Shown: piece by piece, positions 7,300 to 15,271 of the stretch
Numbering within the stretch: the first letter of the stretch is position 1
How the letters are laid out: every line of letters begins with the position of its first letter
Origin: a virus
Strand: one strand, 5' to 3'
Virus record (IMG/VR): IMGVR_UViG_3300023179_000113
Location: 1 to 61,183 of that record
Length of the DNA: 61,183 nucleotides
Program-made: the position numbers and the translations under genes
Notes under the pieces: model-generated
Seen by the model: only the letters and a program-made list of their open reading frames with translations
Told to the model about the DNA's origin: nothing
The model's database searches: none

Positions 7300-7328
7300 A
7301 TTATATCAGTTTGTTTTCATTTTGGCAA
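7300..7328 (-). promoter_or_regulatory. Sigma-70-type promoter for the gp45 replication unit
   Basis: Minus strand TTGCCA (7328-7323), 17 bases, TATAAT (7305-7300): one mismatch in the -35 box. The -35 lies inside the end of the cobS-like gene. The start would fall near 7293, about 30 bases before the ATG at 7263. Confidence 0.7.
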
Positions 7329-8460
7329 CATAATCACGAAGAGCTTGCCGTTCTGCCAGAATTTCTTCATCGACTTCATCAACAGGCATCTTGAAATCCA
7401 CATCAATCTTATCATAAAGTTCCAAGAATGCCTGTTTGGTTTCATCATCAAAACGATTTATACAAACCTGTATTGCCTTTGCTTTATCACCAAAAATGCT
7501 GTAGGCACGAATGATGTGAACGAGACGGCGGGTGCTGATGATTTCCTCAATACCACCATCATAGAAGGTCTTACGGATTACATCACCCCAATCAACAAGT
7601 CTCTTACAGAAATCACGATCCTCAAGACCAAGATCCAAAGAAATACCCTCTAAAATCTTTTGCTCAACAGCAGGAGCAGGATAAGATTGTTCAAAGGTCA
7701 CAGGAAATCTTTCTAAGAATGCTTCGTTGAGCACATTAGTTCCGATAAACCTACCATCCTCAGAACCTTTACCTTTGGTATTTGCAGTTGCAAAAACATT
7801 AAATCCAACAGAGGGTTTTACAAACTTACCAATCTTTTTCAGAAAGACACCTTTACCTTCCAATACAGATTGAAGACAGAGGATTTTATTGGAGGCAAGA
7901 TCAATCTCATCCAAAAGTAAAATAGCACCACGTTCAAGTGCTTCAATCACAGGGCCATTATGCCAGACAGTTGCACCGTCCACAAGACGAAAACCACCAA
8001 TCAGATCATCTTCATCAGTTTCAATCGTAATATTTACACGAATCAATTCACGTCCAGTCTGAGCACAAGCTTGCTCCACAGAGAACGTTTTACCATTACC
8101 CGATAGACCCGTAATAAACGTTGGGTAAAAAATACGGGACTGAATAATTTTTTTAATATCGTTGAAGTTACCAAACTTGACGAAAGTATCATCTTTATCA
8201 GGAATAAGATTTTGCTCCAAAGCAGGAAGAGCAGCAGGAGAAGAAAAACTACGTTCTATTTCTTGAACCTTTTCTTGCGTCACTTCCAAGTTCCACTTAC
8301 CACGAGAGGTTTTATATTTCTCAAGATTTTTTGTAACGGTTTGATAAGCACTTCCATTACTAGCACACCAACCACGAATGTCGGCACCAGTAATTTCCGA
8401 TCCAAAAAGTGTTTTGAGAGAAGAAACGATATAATCGGGAGTCATTTTGAGACGGAGCAT
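7306..8460 (-). CDS. cobS: CobS/MoxR-type AAA+ ATPase
   Basis: 384 residues. An N-terminal region of about 70 residues ('IRGWCASNGSAYQTVTKNLEKY', possibly nucleic-acid- or protein-binding) precedes a MoxR-class AAA+ module: Walker A GLSGNGKT (118-125), Walker B LLLDEID (181-187), sensor 'NVFATANTKG', 'FLERFP' arginine-finger area near 250 and the CobS-like C-terminal helical part. Cyanophages almost always carry this gene and it is usually named cobS after the ATPase of cobaltochelatase. The partner here is a VWA protein with a zinc-peptidase motif (9391-11562); no CobN-type chelatase gene lies in the window. The family call is secure; the substrate is not. Confidence 0.9.
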   Translation of the reverse strand: MLRLKMTPDYIVSSLKTLFGSEITGADIRGWCASNGSAYQTVTKNLEKYKTSRGKWNLEVTQEKVQEIERSFSSPAALPALEQNLIPDKDDTFVKFGNFNDIKKIIQSRIFYPTFITGLSGNGKTFSVEQACAQTGRELIRVNITIETDEDDLIGGFRLVDGATVWHNGPVIEALERGAILLLDEIDLASNKILCLQSVLEGKGVFLKKIGKFVKPSVGFNVFATANTKGKGSEDGRFIGTNVLNEAFLERFPVTFEQSYPAPAVEQKILEGISLDLGLEDRDFCKRLVDWGDVIRKTFYDGGIEEIISTRRLVHIIRAYSIFGDKAKAIQVCINRFDDETKQAFLELYDKIDVDFKMPVDEVDEEILAERQALRDYVAKMKTN

Positions 8461-8487
8461 AGTGAGTAGTTTGTTTCAACTTTAGTC

Positions 8488-8496
8488 ATTATAACA
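8488..8496 (-). promoter_or_regulatory. Extended -10 promoter candidate upstream of cobS-like gene
   Basis: Minus strand TGTTATAAT (8496-8488) is a perfect extended -10. No convincing -35 hexamer at 16-18 bases. It lies 28 bases before the ATG at 8460. Confidence 0.5.
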
Positions 8497-8519
8497 GCAA
8501 TCAGAGTCTCAAAACCAAC

Positions 8520-8714
8520 CTACTGGACGGTTTCTAAACTGTCTCTGATTTCACTCAAACGATTTAGACTTACTAAATGTCCTTTATATCCAGGATAATA
8601 TTTTTCTACAAGAGCACCAATACCCATCGCAGTAATGGCACTGTCACACTTCAAATAAACTCTTTTATTCTTGTGATCTATTGCACAGGGCATTCCCCAA
8701 ATTTCCTTTTTCAT
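8520..8714 (-). CDS. Small conserved-type protein, unknown function
   Basis: 64 residues: 'MKKEIWGMPCAIDHKNKRVYLKCDSA' then a hydrophobic helix 'ITAMGIGALVEKYYPGY' and a charged end. Not a signal peptide or clear membrane segment. Its ATG overlaps the stop of the 49-codon upstream gene (ATGA), giving a three-gene chain with 8711-8860 and 8860-9372. I recognise no domain. Confidence 0.65.
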   Translation of the reverse strand: MKKEIWGMPCAIDHKNKRVYLKCDSAITAMGIGALVEKYYPGYKGHLVSLNRLSEIRDSLETVQ

Positions 8715-8860
8715 TTTAATTGATATTCAGGATACTTTTCTCTAACCTTAGATCTAAACCTTCCATTAAATGATGGGGGGTTTAGTTCTCTTTTTTGAGT
8801 GATCACTTTAGCATTATGATCAATAATCAAAAGTTTATCAATACTGTTAGGTTTTTTCAT
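8711..8860 (-). CDS. 49-residue small protein
   Basis: Frame MKKPNSIDKLLIIDHNAKVI ending in VREKYPEYQLK. Start overlaps the upstream stop (TAATG) and stop overlaps the downstream start (ATGA), so it fits exactly into the chain. Basic, no recognised family. Confidence 0.6.
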   Translation of the reverse strand: MKKPNSIDKLLIIDHNAKVITQKRELNPPSFNGRFRSKVREKYPEYQLK

Positions 8861-9372
8861 TAGGGTTCAATTGTAAATGTTTTGTTTTTAACTTTAGTAT
8901 CAAACTCACCAGTTCTACCTGGTTTCATACCTCCTATACTAACATTCTTTCCCTTGCCTGGCCAAGATGTTTTAGAAGTTCCTTTTAGAGTTGAACTTCC
9001 TCCTGGTTTGCGTTGAATCAAAACAGAATCTTGATCGTATTTTTTACCTAACTTTTCTATTGCTTTTTTAAATTTTCTTTTACCTTTCTTTCCAGGAGTA
9101 ATAATGTGTGATTTTTCTCCTACTTTTTTTTCTTCTGGAGTGCCCGGATTTTCTGTATATCTACCAGCAACTTTTGTAGGTCCTGGAAGACCGGCACCCC
9201 TAATATCTTTTTCAAGTTGTTTTGAACGTGCTTTATTTTCTGCCTTTGATTTGTCTCCTCTTTGAGCAGACATAATCGCCATTCCACCTTTCTTTGACTT
9301 ACTCATCACACGAGTAAGAGAAGTCTCTTGAATAGAGTAGCATTCTAGCACAAATTCTTGAAAAGTCTTCAT
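8860..9372 (-). CDS. Basic protein with capsid-targeting-like N-terminus (candidate internal head protein)
   Basis: 170 residues, strongly basic (Lys/Gly-rich between residues 25 and 160). The first residues, MKTFQEFVLECYSIQE, closely match the capsid-targeting sequence of T4 internal proteins, which begin MKTYQEFIAEA. IQE at residues 14-16 fits the (I/L)-x-E rule of the gp21 prohead protease. In T4 such proteins enter the prohead core, are clipped, and are injected with the DNA. The C-terminal part ('KYDQDSVLIQRKPG' to 'RTGEFDTKVKNKTFTIEP') looks like a folded domain I cannot name. A TCTAAATA box lies 16 bases upstream. Internal-protein status is inference from the N-terminus, charge and promoter. 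Confidence 0.6.
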   Translation of the reverse strand: MKTFQEFVLECYSIQETSLTRVMSKSKKGGMAIMSAQRGDKSKAENKARSKQLEKDIRGAGLPGPTKVAGRYTENPGTPEEKKVGEKSHIITPGKKGKRKFKKAIEKLGKKYDQDSVLIQRKPGGSSTLKGTSKTSWPGKGKNVSIGGMKPGRTGEFDTKVKNKTFTIEP

Positions 9373-9387
9373 TTTAATCTTTTTAGG

Positions 9388-9395
9388 TATTTAGA
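9388..9395 (-). promoter_or_regulatory. Late-promoter-like octamer TCTAAATA
   Basis: Minus strand TCTAAATA overlaps the stop of the VWA gene and lies 16 bases before the ATG at 9372. It differs from the T4 late consensus TATAAATA at one base. The same variant precedes the tail-tube-like gene (18166-18173). Confidence 0.4.
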
Positions 9396-11562
9396 CAACA
9401 AGTTCCATAAACTGTCCTAGAACTTTCTTATTCAATTTTTTGATCTTAAGACTTTTTACAAAGGCACTTTTAATCTGTGACTTTGTGGCATCTTCGGCAA
9501 CTTCAAATTCAGAATCTTGTGAGAGAGTGGATGCAGAAAGTCCAAAGTAGGCATCATAACTTGATTCTAAAATATTCAGACTCCGATTCTTCTTCCAATC
9601 AGATAAAATTTTATTATATTGAGGAGATAATTTGTTGTAATAAAGACTCACAAAATTTGATGTATCACGATTCTGAAGCACACGAATACCGATCATATTG
9701 ACTGTCGGAAACTTATCCTTAAGATTTGATATCAAAACTTCAGTAAATTTATGATATTCATACTCAAACTTGTAAGTCGTTCCGATCTTACGATCACGAA
9801 GAAAAGTTTGTCCAGGAGAAATACCACGAACACCAATATAAGGTTCAGATCCACGTTTGACTTCAATATGATAAGGAAGACAATTTGCCTCACCATCAGT
9901 CAGAACTACACACTGAACTTTTTGAAGTTTATTTTCTCTCTGAAAATTGGGAAGAATTTGGTGTAGGGCAATCAGTGCCTCATTCAGTGGAGTGCTGGAA
10001 AGATATAATCGAGTTGGAGCAACATATCTACATCCACACCCATATGGATTACGAAGAGCAATAGTCAGTCTCCAAATATTGAGCATCTGATGCTCCAGAG
10101 TTTTCATATTCACTTTACTTGTAAGAAGATTCAATAAAGAAAAATCATCGGCAACATAAATCAATCCTTCTCGTTTTTCATAATGTGAAGAATAAACTTC
10201 TTGTGACGTTTTTGGACTTCTCCATTCATTTGTAAAGGCATAAACCTCAAAAGGAATTGAGACTTTTTTACAAAACCAGATTAGATTGAAAAGTTGCTTA
10301 CAGGTGTCCTGAATAACTTCATTCATCGACCCACTCCAATCAAGAATAAAAATCAACCCGTGATTTTTACCATCAGGAATCACATTTATTTTCTTAAATA
10401 AATCCTCATTATACTTGTAGGTATGAAGACGTGCAGTATCAAGAACTCCTGTGCGAGCAGTTGATGTTCTGGCATAAGAATCTGCTGCCTTACGACACTC
10501 AAATTCCTTTACGAGATAATTGACTTCTTTTTGAGCAGAAGTCTTAAATTGCTTATATGACCTATCTACCTCTTCATATAAATCAAAGTTATGAGTTGTA
10601 TCATTATTAGCATCAATATATTTTTTTTGTCTTTCGAAATTTTCATCAATATATTGATGAATCTCTGAATTTTTGGCAATTATAGTTTCTAGATTGAGAT
10701 GTGGAAGTTCAACATAAACATTATCTCGGTTATCACTACTTACAAGACTCTCAATTTTTTCACGAAGAGCATCGGCAGTGCGAACTTCAGGTTCTTGTGA
10801 AGAAAGATCTGGTATTGTTTGATTTCCACTAGAATTTCCGGAAGATTCTTCTGGTTGCTGTAATTGTGGGGATTCTTGTTGATCGTTCTCACTTTCTTCG
10901 GTTTCTCCCATCTGTTCACCAGAAGAGGAATTACCTTGTTGTTCGGAATCGTGAGAATCTAGATTAGCAACCTTTTGTTGTTTCTGTTGTTCTTCCTTAC
11001 AATACTCATAAAGTTTCTCTGCGGCAATAATCACATCTGTAAAAGTTTCACAGGAATCAATACACTCAATAATTTCTTTCTCTTTGGAATTAAAATTTAG
11101 AGGAGAAAGAAAATTACCAACCTTAAAGTAAAGGTTTGTTTTATCAGCAAGATTTAAGGTTTCTAAATCTTCGTCAGCAATCTGAAAGAAGTCTTCATCA
11201 TTTAATTCTTTATATCCATTATAAAAAGTCTTTGCAAGTCCTGCATACTTACGTTTCATTAATTTTTCAATGCGGGCATCTTCTACAATATTCACAAACT
11301 GTTGAGGAATTGTAGTGCTTTCAAACCAGTCATCATCGGGAGTAAAGAGGGCATGTCCAACTTCATGTCCTACAAGCAAATCATATACGGTATTACTTGC
11401 TTTATCCCACAGAGGCAGAGTCAAAACACGAGTATGAACATTAAAACAAGCAGTCGCAACTTTCTTGTGCTCAACCACAAGATCTTCGGTAGCAAGCAGT
11501 TTTGCAAGTTGAGACTTGATTTCGTGACTAACTGGCATGAGTTTTGTTTTGTATACACTCAT
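9391..11562 (-). CDS. HExxH zinc-peptidase plus VWA protein, partner of CobS-like ATPase
   Basis: 723 residues with three parts. The N-terminal part has a zinc metallopeptidase motif HEVGH (66-70, in DLLVGHEVGHALF) and a downstream Glu (VEDARIEK, about 93-100) as possible third ligand. Residues about 190-265 are a Gln/Ser/Glu-rich linker. The C-terminal part is a von Willebrand A domain with MIDAS DWSGSM (408-413) and 'VVLTDGEAN'. CobT of cobaltochelatase also has an acidic linker and a C-terminal VWA, and MoxR ATPases act with VWA partners. A pair with the AAA+ gene at 7306-8460 is therefore likely, perhaps remodelling or processing a protein. Cyanophage homologues are often just called peptidase. 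It is not clearly a cobalamin gene. Confidence 0.85.
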   Translation of the reverse strand: MSVYKTKLMPVSHEIKSQLAKLLATEDLVVEHKKVATACFNVHTRVLTLPLWDKASNTVYDLLVGHEVGHALFTPDDDWFESTTIPQQFVNIVEDARIEKLMKRKYAGLAKTFYNGYKELNDEDFFQIADEDLETLNLADKTNLYFKVGNFLSPLNFNSKEKEIIECIDSCETFTDVIIAAEKLYEYCKEEQQKQQKVANLDSHDSEQQGNSSSGEQMGETEESENDQQESPQLQQPEESSGNSSGNQTIPDLSSQEPEVRTADALREKIESLVSSDNRDNVYVELPHLNLETIIAKNSEIHQYIDENFERQKKYIDANNDTTHNFDLYEEVDRSYKQFKTSAQKEVNYLVKEFECRKAADSYARTSTARTGVLDTARLHTYKYNEDLFKKINVIPDGKNHGLIFILDWSGSMNEVIQDTCKQLFNLIWFCKKVSIPFEVYAFTNEWRSPKTSQEVYSSHYEKREGLIYVADDFSLLNLLTSKVNMKTLEHQMLNIWRLTIALRNPYGCGCRYVAPTRLYLSSTPLNEALIALHQILPNFQRENKLQKVQCVVLTDGEANCLPYHIEVKRGSEPYIGVRGISPGQTFLRDRKIGTTYKFEYEYHKFTEVLISNLKDKFPTVNMIGIRVLQNRDTSNFVSLYYNKLSPQYNKILSDWKKNRSLNILESSYDAYFGLSASTLSQDSEFEVAEDATKSQIKSAFVKSLKIKKLNKKVLGQFMELVV

Positions 11563-11571
11563 AATACAACG

Positions 11572-11592
11572 AAAAGTTGTCCTCTGGACAAC
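11572..11592 (-). terminator. Short hairpin with T-run after gp46, in leader of VWA gene
   Basis: Minus strand GTTGTCC, loop AGA, GGACAAC (perfect 7-bp stem), then TTTT. It lies about 29 bases past the gp46 stop and ends 10 bases before the ATG at 11562. It could terminate weakly or shape the leader of the VWA mRNA. Confidence 0.4.
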
Positions 11593-11620
11593 TGCTGTGC
11601 CACCTTATAAAGTGTTTATA

Positions 11621-13333
11621 TTATGATCCGATCCGACTAAATCCTTTTACTTTTTCAAATTTTATAACATTATCAAACTTATCATCTAAACCAGTTTTAT
11701 GAGAGATTACAAATATATTAGCATCCTTTATTGTATATTTAATAATCTTAAGAAATTCTTCTGTTCCAAATCCATCTAAAGAACTATCAAATACTTCATC
11801 TAATATCAGAAGATTTGTATTTACAGAATTTTTAAATCCAGCAACTTCTCTCCAAGTAAAAAGAAGTGCCAAATCTATTCTCATCTTTTCACCCTCACTA
11901 AAGGAAGCATAAGAAAAATCTTCGTGAATTGGTGACTGAACTGTCTCATTAAACTCTTCATCAAGAGTAAAATTAATATAAAAGTCCATCATTTGTAAAT
12001 ACCGATTTACCTGCTGATTTATCAGGGGAAGATATTTCTTAATGATTTTAGACTTAACACCACCATCCTTCAGTAATCCATATGCAAAATCATAATAGTT
12101 AATGGAGTCTTTTTTAACTGCCAATTCATCATAGGTTTTCTGAAGAGTTTCTCTGAAAGACTCTAGTTTTTCGTGTTCAGTATTTTTATTTTTAAGTTGG
12201 TTGGTAAGTGTTTGAATTTCTGATTCAAAGTCTCTGATTTGTCTTTGACATCCAGAGATTTTAGTATTGTTTTGAGAAACTTCATGCGTGAGTTTTGTAA
12301 TCTCCTTGGAAAGAATATTAAATTGACGCTCTCTTTCTTCTTCTGATTTGATAGTTTCCTCAAGTTCTTGATAACCCGATTGTAACTCCTTTGCTTTATT
12401 TTGAGCGTCTGTAATTCTATGTAGTCTAAATGTCTCATCAATCTCTTGAGTACAAGTAGGGCATACCGTATTTTCAGTAAAAAACTTGTGCTCTGTGGTA
12501 ATCGTAAGAACCTTTTGTGAGATTTTACCTTTGAGATTTCCAAGTTTACGAAGTTTATCTGCGGCACCTGTGACTTCTTCTTGCTCTTTGATATACTTAA
12601 AAATACTTTCTTCAAGTGAAGAATTTTCTCTCATATAAATGCCAACTTCAGTATCTAAATTGGCAATCTTTTTTTGATTGTCATTTATCTTGGCATTTCC
12701 ACGATTTTCCAACTCCTCAATAAAGTTTCTTTGCATTTCAACCTTATCAAAGAGAGATTCTTTTTTGAGTTCTAAAGTCTTTACTTCTTCACGAATCTGA
12801 CGAATTTTTTCTTTAATTACTGTATTCATAGAAGAAAAAATCTTTATGTCTAAAAGATCTTCAATCACTTCTCTTCTGTGAGCCGCAGGAAGTTGCATAA
12901 AAGGAACAAAAGTACTGCTACCCAAAATTACAATTTGAGTAAAGGACTTATAGTTCATTTTAAGAATTGTTTGTTCTAACCACTTCTGCTGATCGACAGA
13001 TGCGGATGCCTGATCCAAAACTTCACCATTTCGATAAATTTCAAAAATATTTGGTTTGATTCCACGAACAACCTTCCACTCGGTAGTTCCAATAGTAAAC
13101 TCAACTTCTACAATACAGTCCTTTTCATTTACGGTATTGATGAGTTGTGGTTTATTAATTTTCCGAAATGGTCTTCCAAATAAAGAAAAAGTAAGGGCAT
13201 CTAAAATTGTACTTTTACCAGCGCCATTTGTACCGACAATCAAATTAGTCGAATTTAGAGTAAAATCTATTTCCGTGAAATGCTGTCCTGTAGATAAAAA
13301 ATTCTTCCATTTTATAGTTTTGAATAATATCAT
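11621..13333 (-). CDS. 46: Recombination endonuclease subunit gp46 (Rad50-like)
   Basis: 570-residue SMC/Rad50-type ATPase (T4: 560). Walker A GTNGAGKST (34-42), a long coiled-coil from about 170 to 420 interrupted by the zinc-hook CPTC near residue 290, signature 'YASFSEGEKMRIDLALL' and Walker B/D-loop 'LLILDEVFDSSLD', then 'FVISHK'. It works with gp47 to resect DNA ends for recombination-dependent replication and host DNA degradation. The order 55-47-(DUF3110)-46 follows T4 apart from the inserted small gene. Confidence 0.97.
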   Translation of the reverse strand: MILFKTIKWKNFLSTGQHFTEIDFTLNSTNLIVGTNGAGKSTILDALTFSLFGRPFRKINKPQLINTVNEKDCIVEVEFTIGTTEWKVVRGIKPNIFEIYRNGEVLDQASASVDQQKWLEQTILKMNYKSFTQIVILGSSTFVPFMQLPAAHRREVIEDLLDIKIFSSMNTVIKEKIRQIREEVKTLELKKESLFDKVEMQRNFIEELENRGNAKINDNQKKIANLDTEVGIYMRENSSLEESIFKYIKEQEEVTGAADKLRKLGNLKGKISQKVLTITTEHKFFTENTVCPTCTQEIDETFRLHRITDAQNKAKELQSGYQELEETIKSEEERERQFNILSKEITKLTHEVSQNNTKISGCQRQIRDFESEIQTLTNQLKNKNTEHEKLESFRETLQKTYDELAVKKDSINYYDFAYGLLKDGGVKSKIIKKYLPLINQQVNRYLQMMDFYINFTLDEEFNETVQSPIHEDFSYASFSEGEKMRIDLALLFTWREVAGFKNSVNTNLLILDEVFDSSLDGFGTEEFLKIIKYTIKDANIFVISHKTGLDDKFDNVIKFEKVKGFSRIGS

Positions 13334-13334
13334 T

Positions 13335-13592
13335 TTAATATTTTGGTGGAATTACAATATCATTTTCAGTAATAACAATATAGTTATATTCATATTGTTC
13401 GCAGGTCTTTATTATTACTTCATCTTCAACTTCAATTACATGCATTTCTGGATAATCTTGCTCCTCCAACATCATAGCATATCTAACTGCATCATCTTCT
13501 TCTTCAAAAATATAGATGATTTTATCTCCGTTAGGGTTAAGTACAGAATAGACACCCTCATCCTCTTGTCCCAGAATTGTAAGTATAAACAT
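13335..13592 (-). CDS. DUF3110 protein of cyanobacterial type
   Basis: 85 residues: 'MFILTILGQEDEGVYSVLNPNGDKIIYIFEEEDDAVRYAMMLEEQDYPEMHVIEVEDEVI' and 'CEQYEYNYIVI'. This matches the DUF3110 pattern of small acidic cyanobacterial proteins ('EGIHTL...VVLMFE.EDDA.RFA..LEAQDFP'). Function unknown. It is packed between gp46 and gp47 with gaps of 1-2 bases, so it is expressed with the recombination genes. Its presence supports a cyanobacterial host and suggests capture from one. Confidence 0.8.
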   Translation of the reverse strand: MFILTILGQEDEGVYSVLNPNGDKIIYIFEEEDDAVRYAMMLEEQDYPEMHVIEVEDEVIIKTCEQYEYNYIVITENDIVIPPKY

Positions 13593-13594
13593 TT

Positions 13595-14629
13595 TTAGAC
13601 TAACTCACAGGCTTCCTGATATATTTCTTTAAACATTTTTTGAATTATTTTTTTGTCTAGATTTATTTCTGATTCTTCAATATATCTGTTCAGAACAGAA
13701 AGAGTATCTTCTGATTCAAATGCCTCAAAATTTTCATTTTCTTCAATTTGAAAGTTTTCAACAATTTTGAGTTCTGCCACATTTGAAGTATAAAGTTTAT
13801 CAATAAATTTTTCAAACTTTTTAGTATTTGTTTTTTTACGAACAATCACTTTTACAATTTTATTTTCATATTCACGAGTATCAAATGTCTGATAGTTTGT
13901 ATCTTCATAGTGAATAATATAATAAATTCGATAAGGATTATTTACAGGAGTATGTTCTAGTGTTTCGGTATCAAAAATATGAAATCCACGAGTATCATTT
14001 ACATCATTCCAATACATTTCATAAGGATTTCCCAAATAAAAAACGACACCATTAGTAGAACGAGTATGATAATGCCCAGAAAATACTTTTGTAAACCCAT
14101 CAAAAACTATAGAATCCATACCATCATCCATCGTATGTCCACGATAGGCTTCAAATCCATTCAATTCCAAATGTCCCATCGCAACCTTACATCCACTTTT
14201 TTTGATAAGACGTAAAGTTTTTTCTTCGTTATCGGCACATATCCAAGGAATCAAAAGAGTATTTAAATTCCCAATTTTAATTACCTCAGGATCACTATAA
14301 GTTTTGATATTAGAGTAATTTTGAAGTAGAAGAGATGGAGAATTTACATTATTCGTGTTCTTATAGTATGCATCGTGATTTCCCACTAACATATGAACAT
14401 TATATTTTGAAAGAGGATCTAAAACAACTCTTTTTGTCCATTCTAAACTTTGATAATCAATTGACTTGCGACTATCAAAAGCATCTCCCATATGAATAAC
14501 AGTTGTAATCCCGTGCTGTTCCAGTGTCGGGAAAAAAATGTTTTTATAAAATGTCTCAAAATAATCCTGAAAAAGTTTAGAACCTTTTCGGCAACCATAA
14601 TGAGTGTCAGTGATGATTGCGACTTTCAT
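13595..14629 (-). CDS. 47: Recombination endonuclease subunit gp47 (Mre11-like)
   Basis: 344-residue calcineurin-like metallophosphoesterase (T4: 339). Metal-binding motifs: 'AIITDTHYG' (D8, H10), 'VIHMGDAFDSR', 'MLVGNHDAYY', 'AMGHLEL' and 'FSGHYHTRS'. It is the nuclease subunit of the gp46/gp47 complex. The start is 1 base from the gp55 stop. Confidence 0.97.
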   Translation of the reverse strand: MKVAIITDTHYGCRKGSKLFQDYFETFYKNIFFPTLEQHGITTVIHMGDAFDSRKSIDYQSLEWTKRVVLDPLSKYNVHMLVGNHDAYYKNTNNVNSPSLLLQNYSNIKTYSDPEVIKIGNLNTLLIPWICADNEEKTLRLIKKSGCKVAMGHLELNGFEAYRGHTMDDGMDSIVFDGFTKVFSGHYHTRSTNGVVFYLGNPYEMYWNDVNDTRGFHIFDTETLEHTPVNNPYRIYYIIHYEDTNYQTFDTREYENKIVKVIVRKKTNTKKFEKFIDKLYTSNVAELKIVENFQIEENENFEAFESEDTLSVLNRYIEESEINLDKKIIQKMFKEIYQEACELV

Positions 14630-15169
14630 TCAATAACGAAGTTTAGAGTGAATTCCATCCTTGATGCTATTGTAGTCTGAATAGTTTCCTATGTCAACTG
14701 TATTGTCATCGGTAAAGACCTCAGAGTACTCAGAACGTTCAAGAATTTTATTTTTAATTTCTAACTGACGTTTTTCTTTTTGAATACGACGAAGAAAAGC
14801 ATAATGAATAATCTGTGTAAAATACGCAAATGGGTTCTGTGATTTCTCTGGGTCAAAGTTATGAATATACTGAACACAGTTTTCAATACCATCAGAAATC
14901 ATATCTTCCTTGAACATATAGTTTACGAAGTTTGGTTTGAAAGAAAGATGATTTGCAATCTTCAAAAAACACTCACCAATATATCTTGGTATTTCTGATT
15001 TTGTATCCCATCCTTTTGATCTATCTTCTCTTGTTGGTTCTCTACCATACTTTCTAATAAAACTGATTTCAACATCCTCACGATACTTTGTGAGAGCAGC
15101 AAGAAACTCTTTATTATTGACATAATGTTCTGACCTTTTTCTTTTGGTCATAATGTTTGTGGTTATCAT
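14630..15169 (-). CDS. 55: Late sigma factor gp55
   Basis: 179 residues from ATG 15169, or 173 from ATG 15151 (MTKRKRSEHYV), the more T4-like start. gp55 is the minimal sigma that directs host RNA polymerase to TATAAATA late promoters, coupled to gp45. Core: 'FLAALTKYREDVEISFIRKYGREPT', 'IGECFLKIANHLSFKPNFVNYMFKEDMISDGIENC' and 'NPFAYFTQIIHYAFLRRIQKEKRQ', a region 2-type helix set. It is preceded by a strong host-type promoter, so it is likely expressed early to middle. Confidence 0.95.
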   Translation of the reverse strand: MITTNIMTKRKRSEHYVNNKEFLAALTKYREDVEISFIRKYGREPTREDRSKGWDTKSEIPRYIGECFLKIANHLSFKPNFVNYMFKEDMISDGIENCVQYIHNFDPEKSQNPFAYFTQIIHYAFLRRIQKEKRQLEIKNKILERSEYSEVFTDDNTVDIGNYSDYNSIKDGIHSKLRY

Positions 15170-15194
15170 AAGTTTTACTCATTATTATGTAGAT

Positions 15195-15223
15195 ATTATA
15201 ACACTTTTAAAAATAGTTGACAA
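15195..15223 (-). promoter_or_regulatory. Sigma-70-type promoter for gp55-gp47-gp46
   Basis: Minus strand TTGTCA (15223-15218), 17 bases, TATAAT (15200-15195), with an extended -10 TGT directly before TATAAT. One mismatch in the -35 box. The start would lie near 15188, about 20 bases before the first gp55 ATG. Confidence 0.8.
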
Positions 15224-15271
15224 GTTTCTCAAATCTGATAGAATAACCTTTGTGAGGGTTGAAAAGTTATA

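Noticed and set aside
7306-8460. Taking cobS as proof of phage cobalamin synthesis
   Set aside because: The sequence shows only a MoxR-class ATPase next to a peptidase-VWA gene; no cobaltochelatase large subunit is present in the window.
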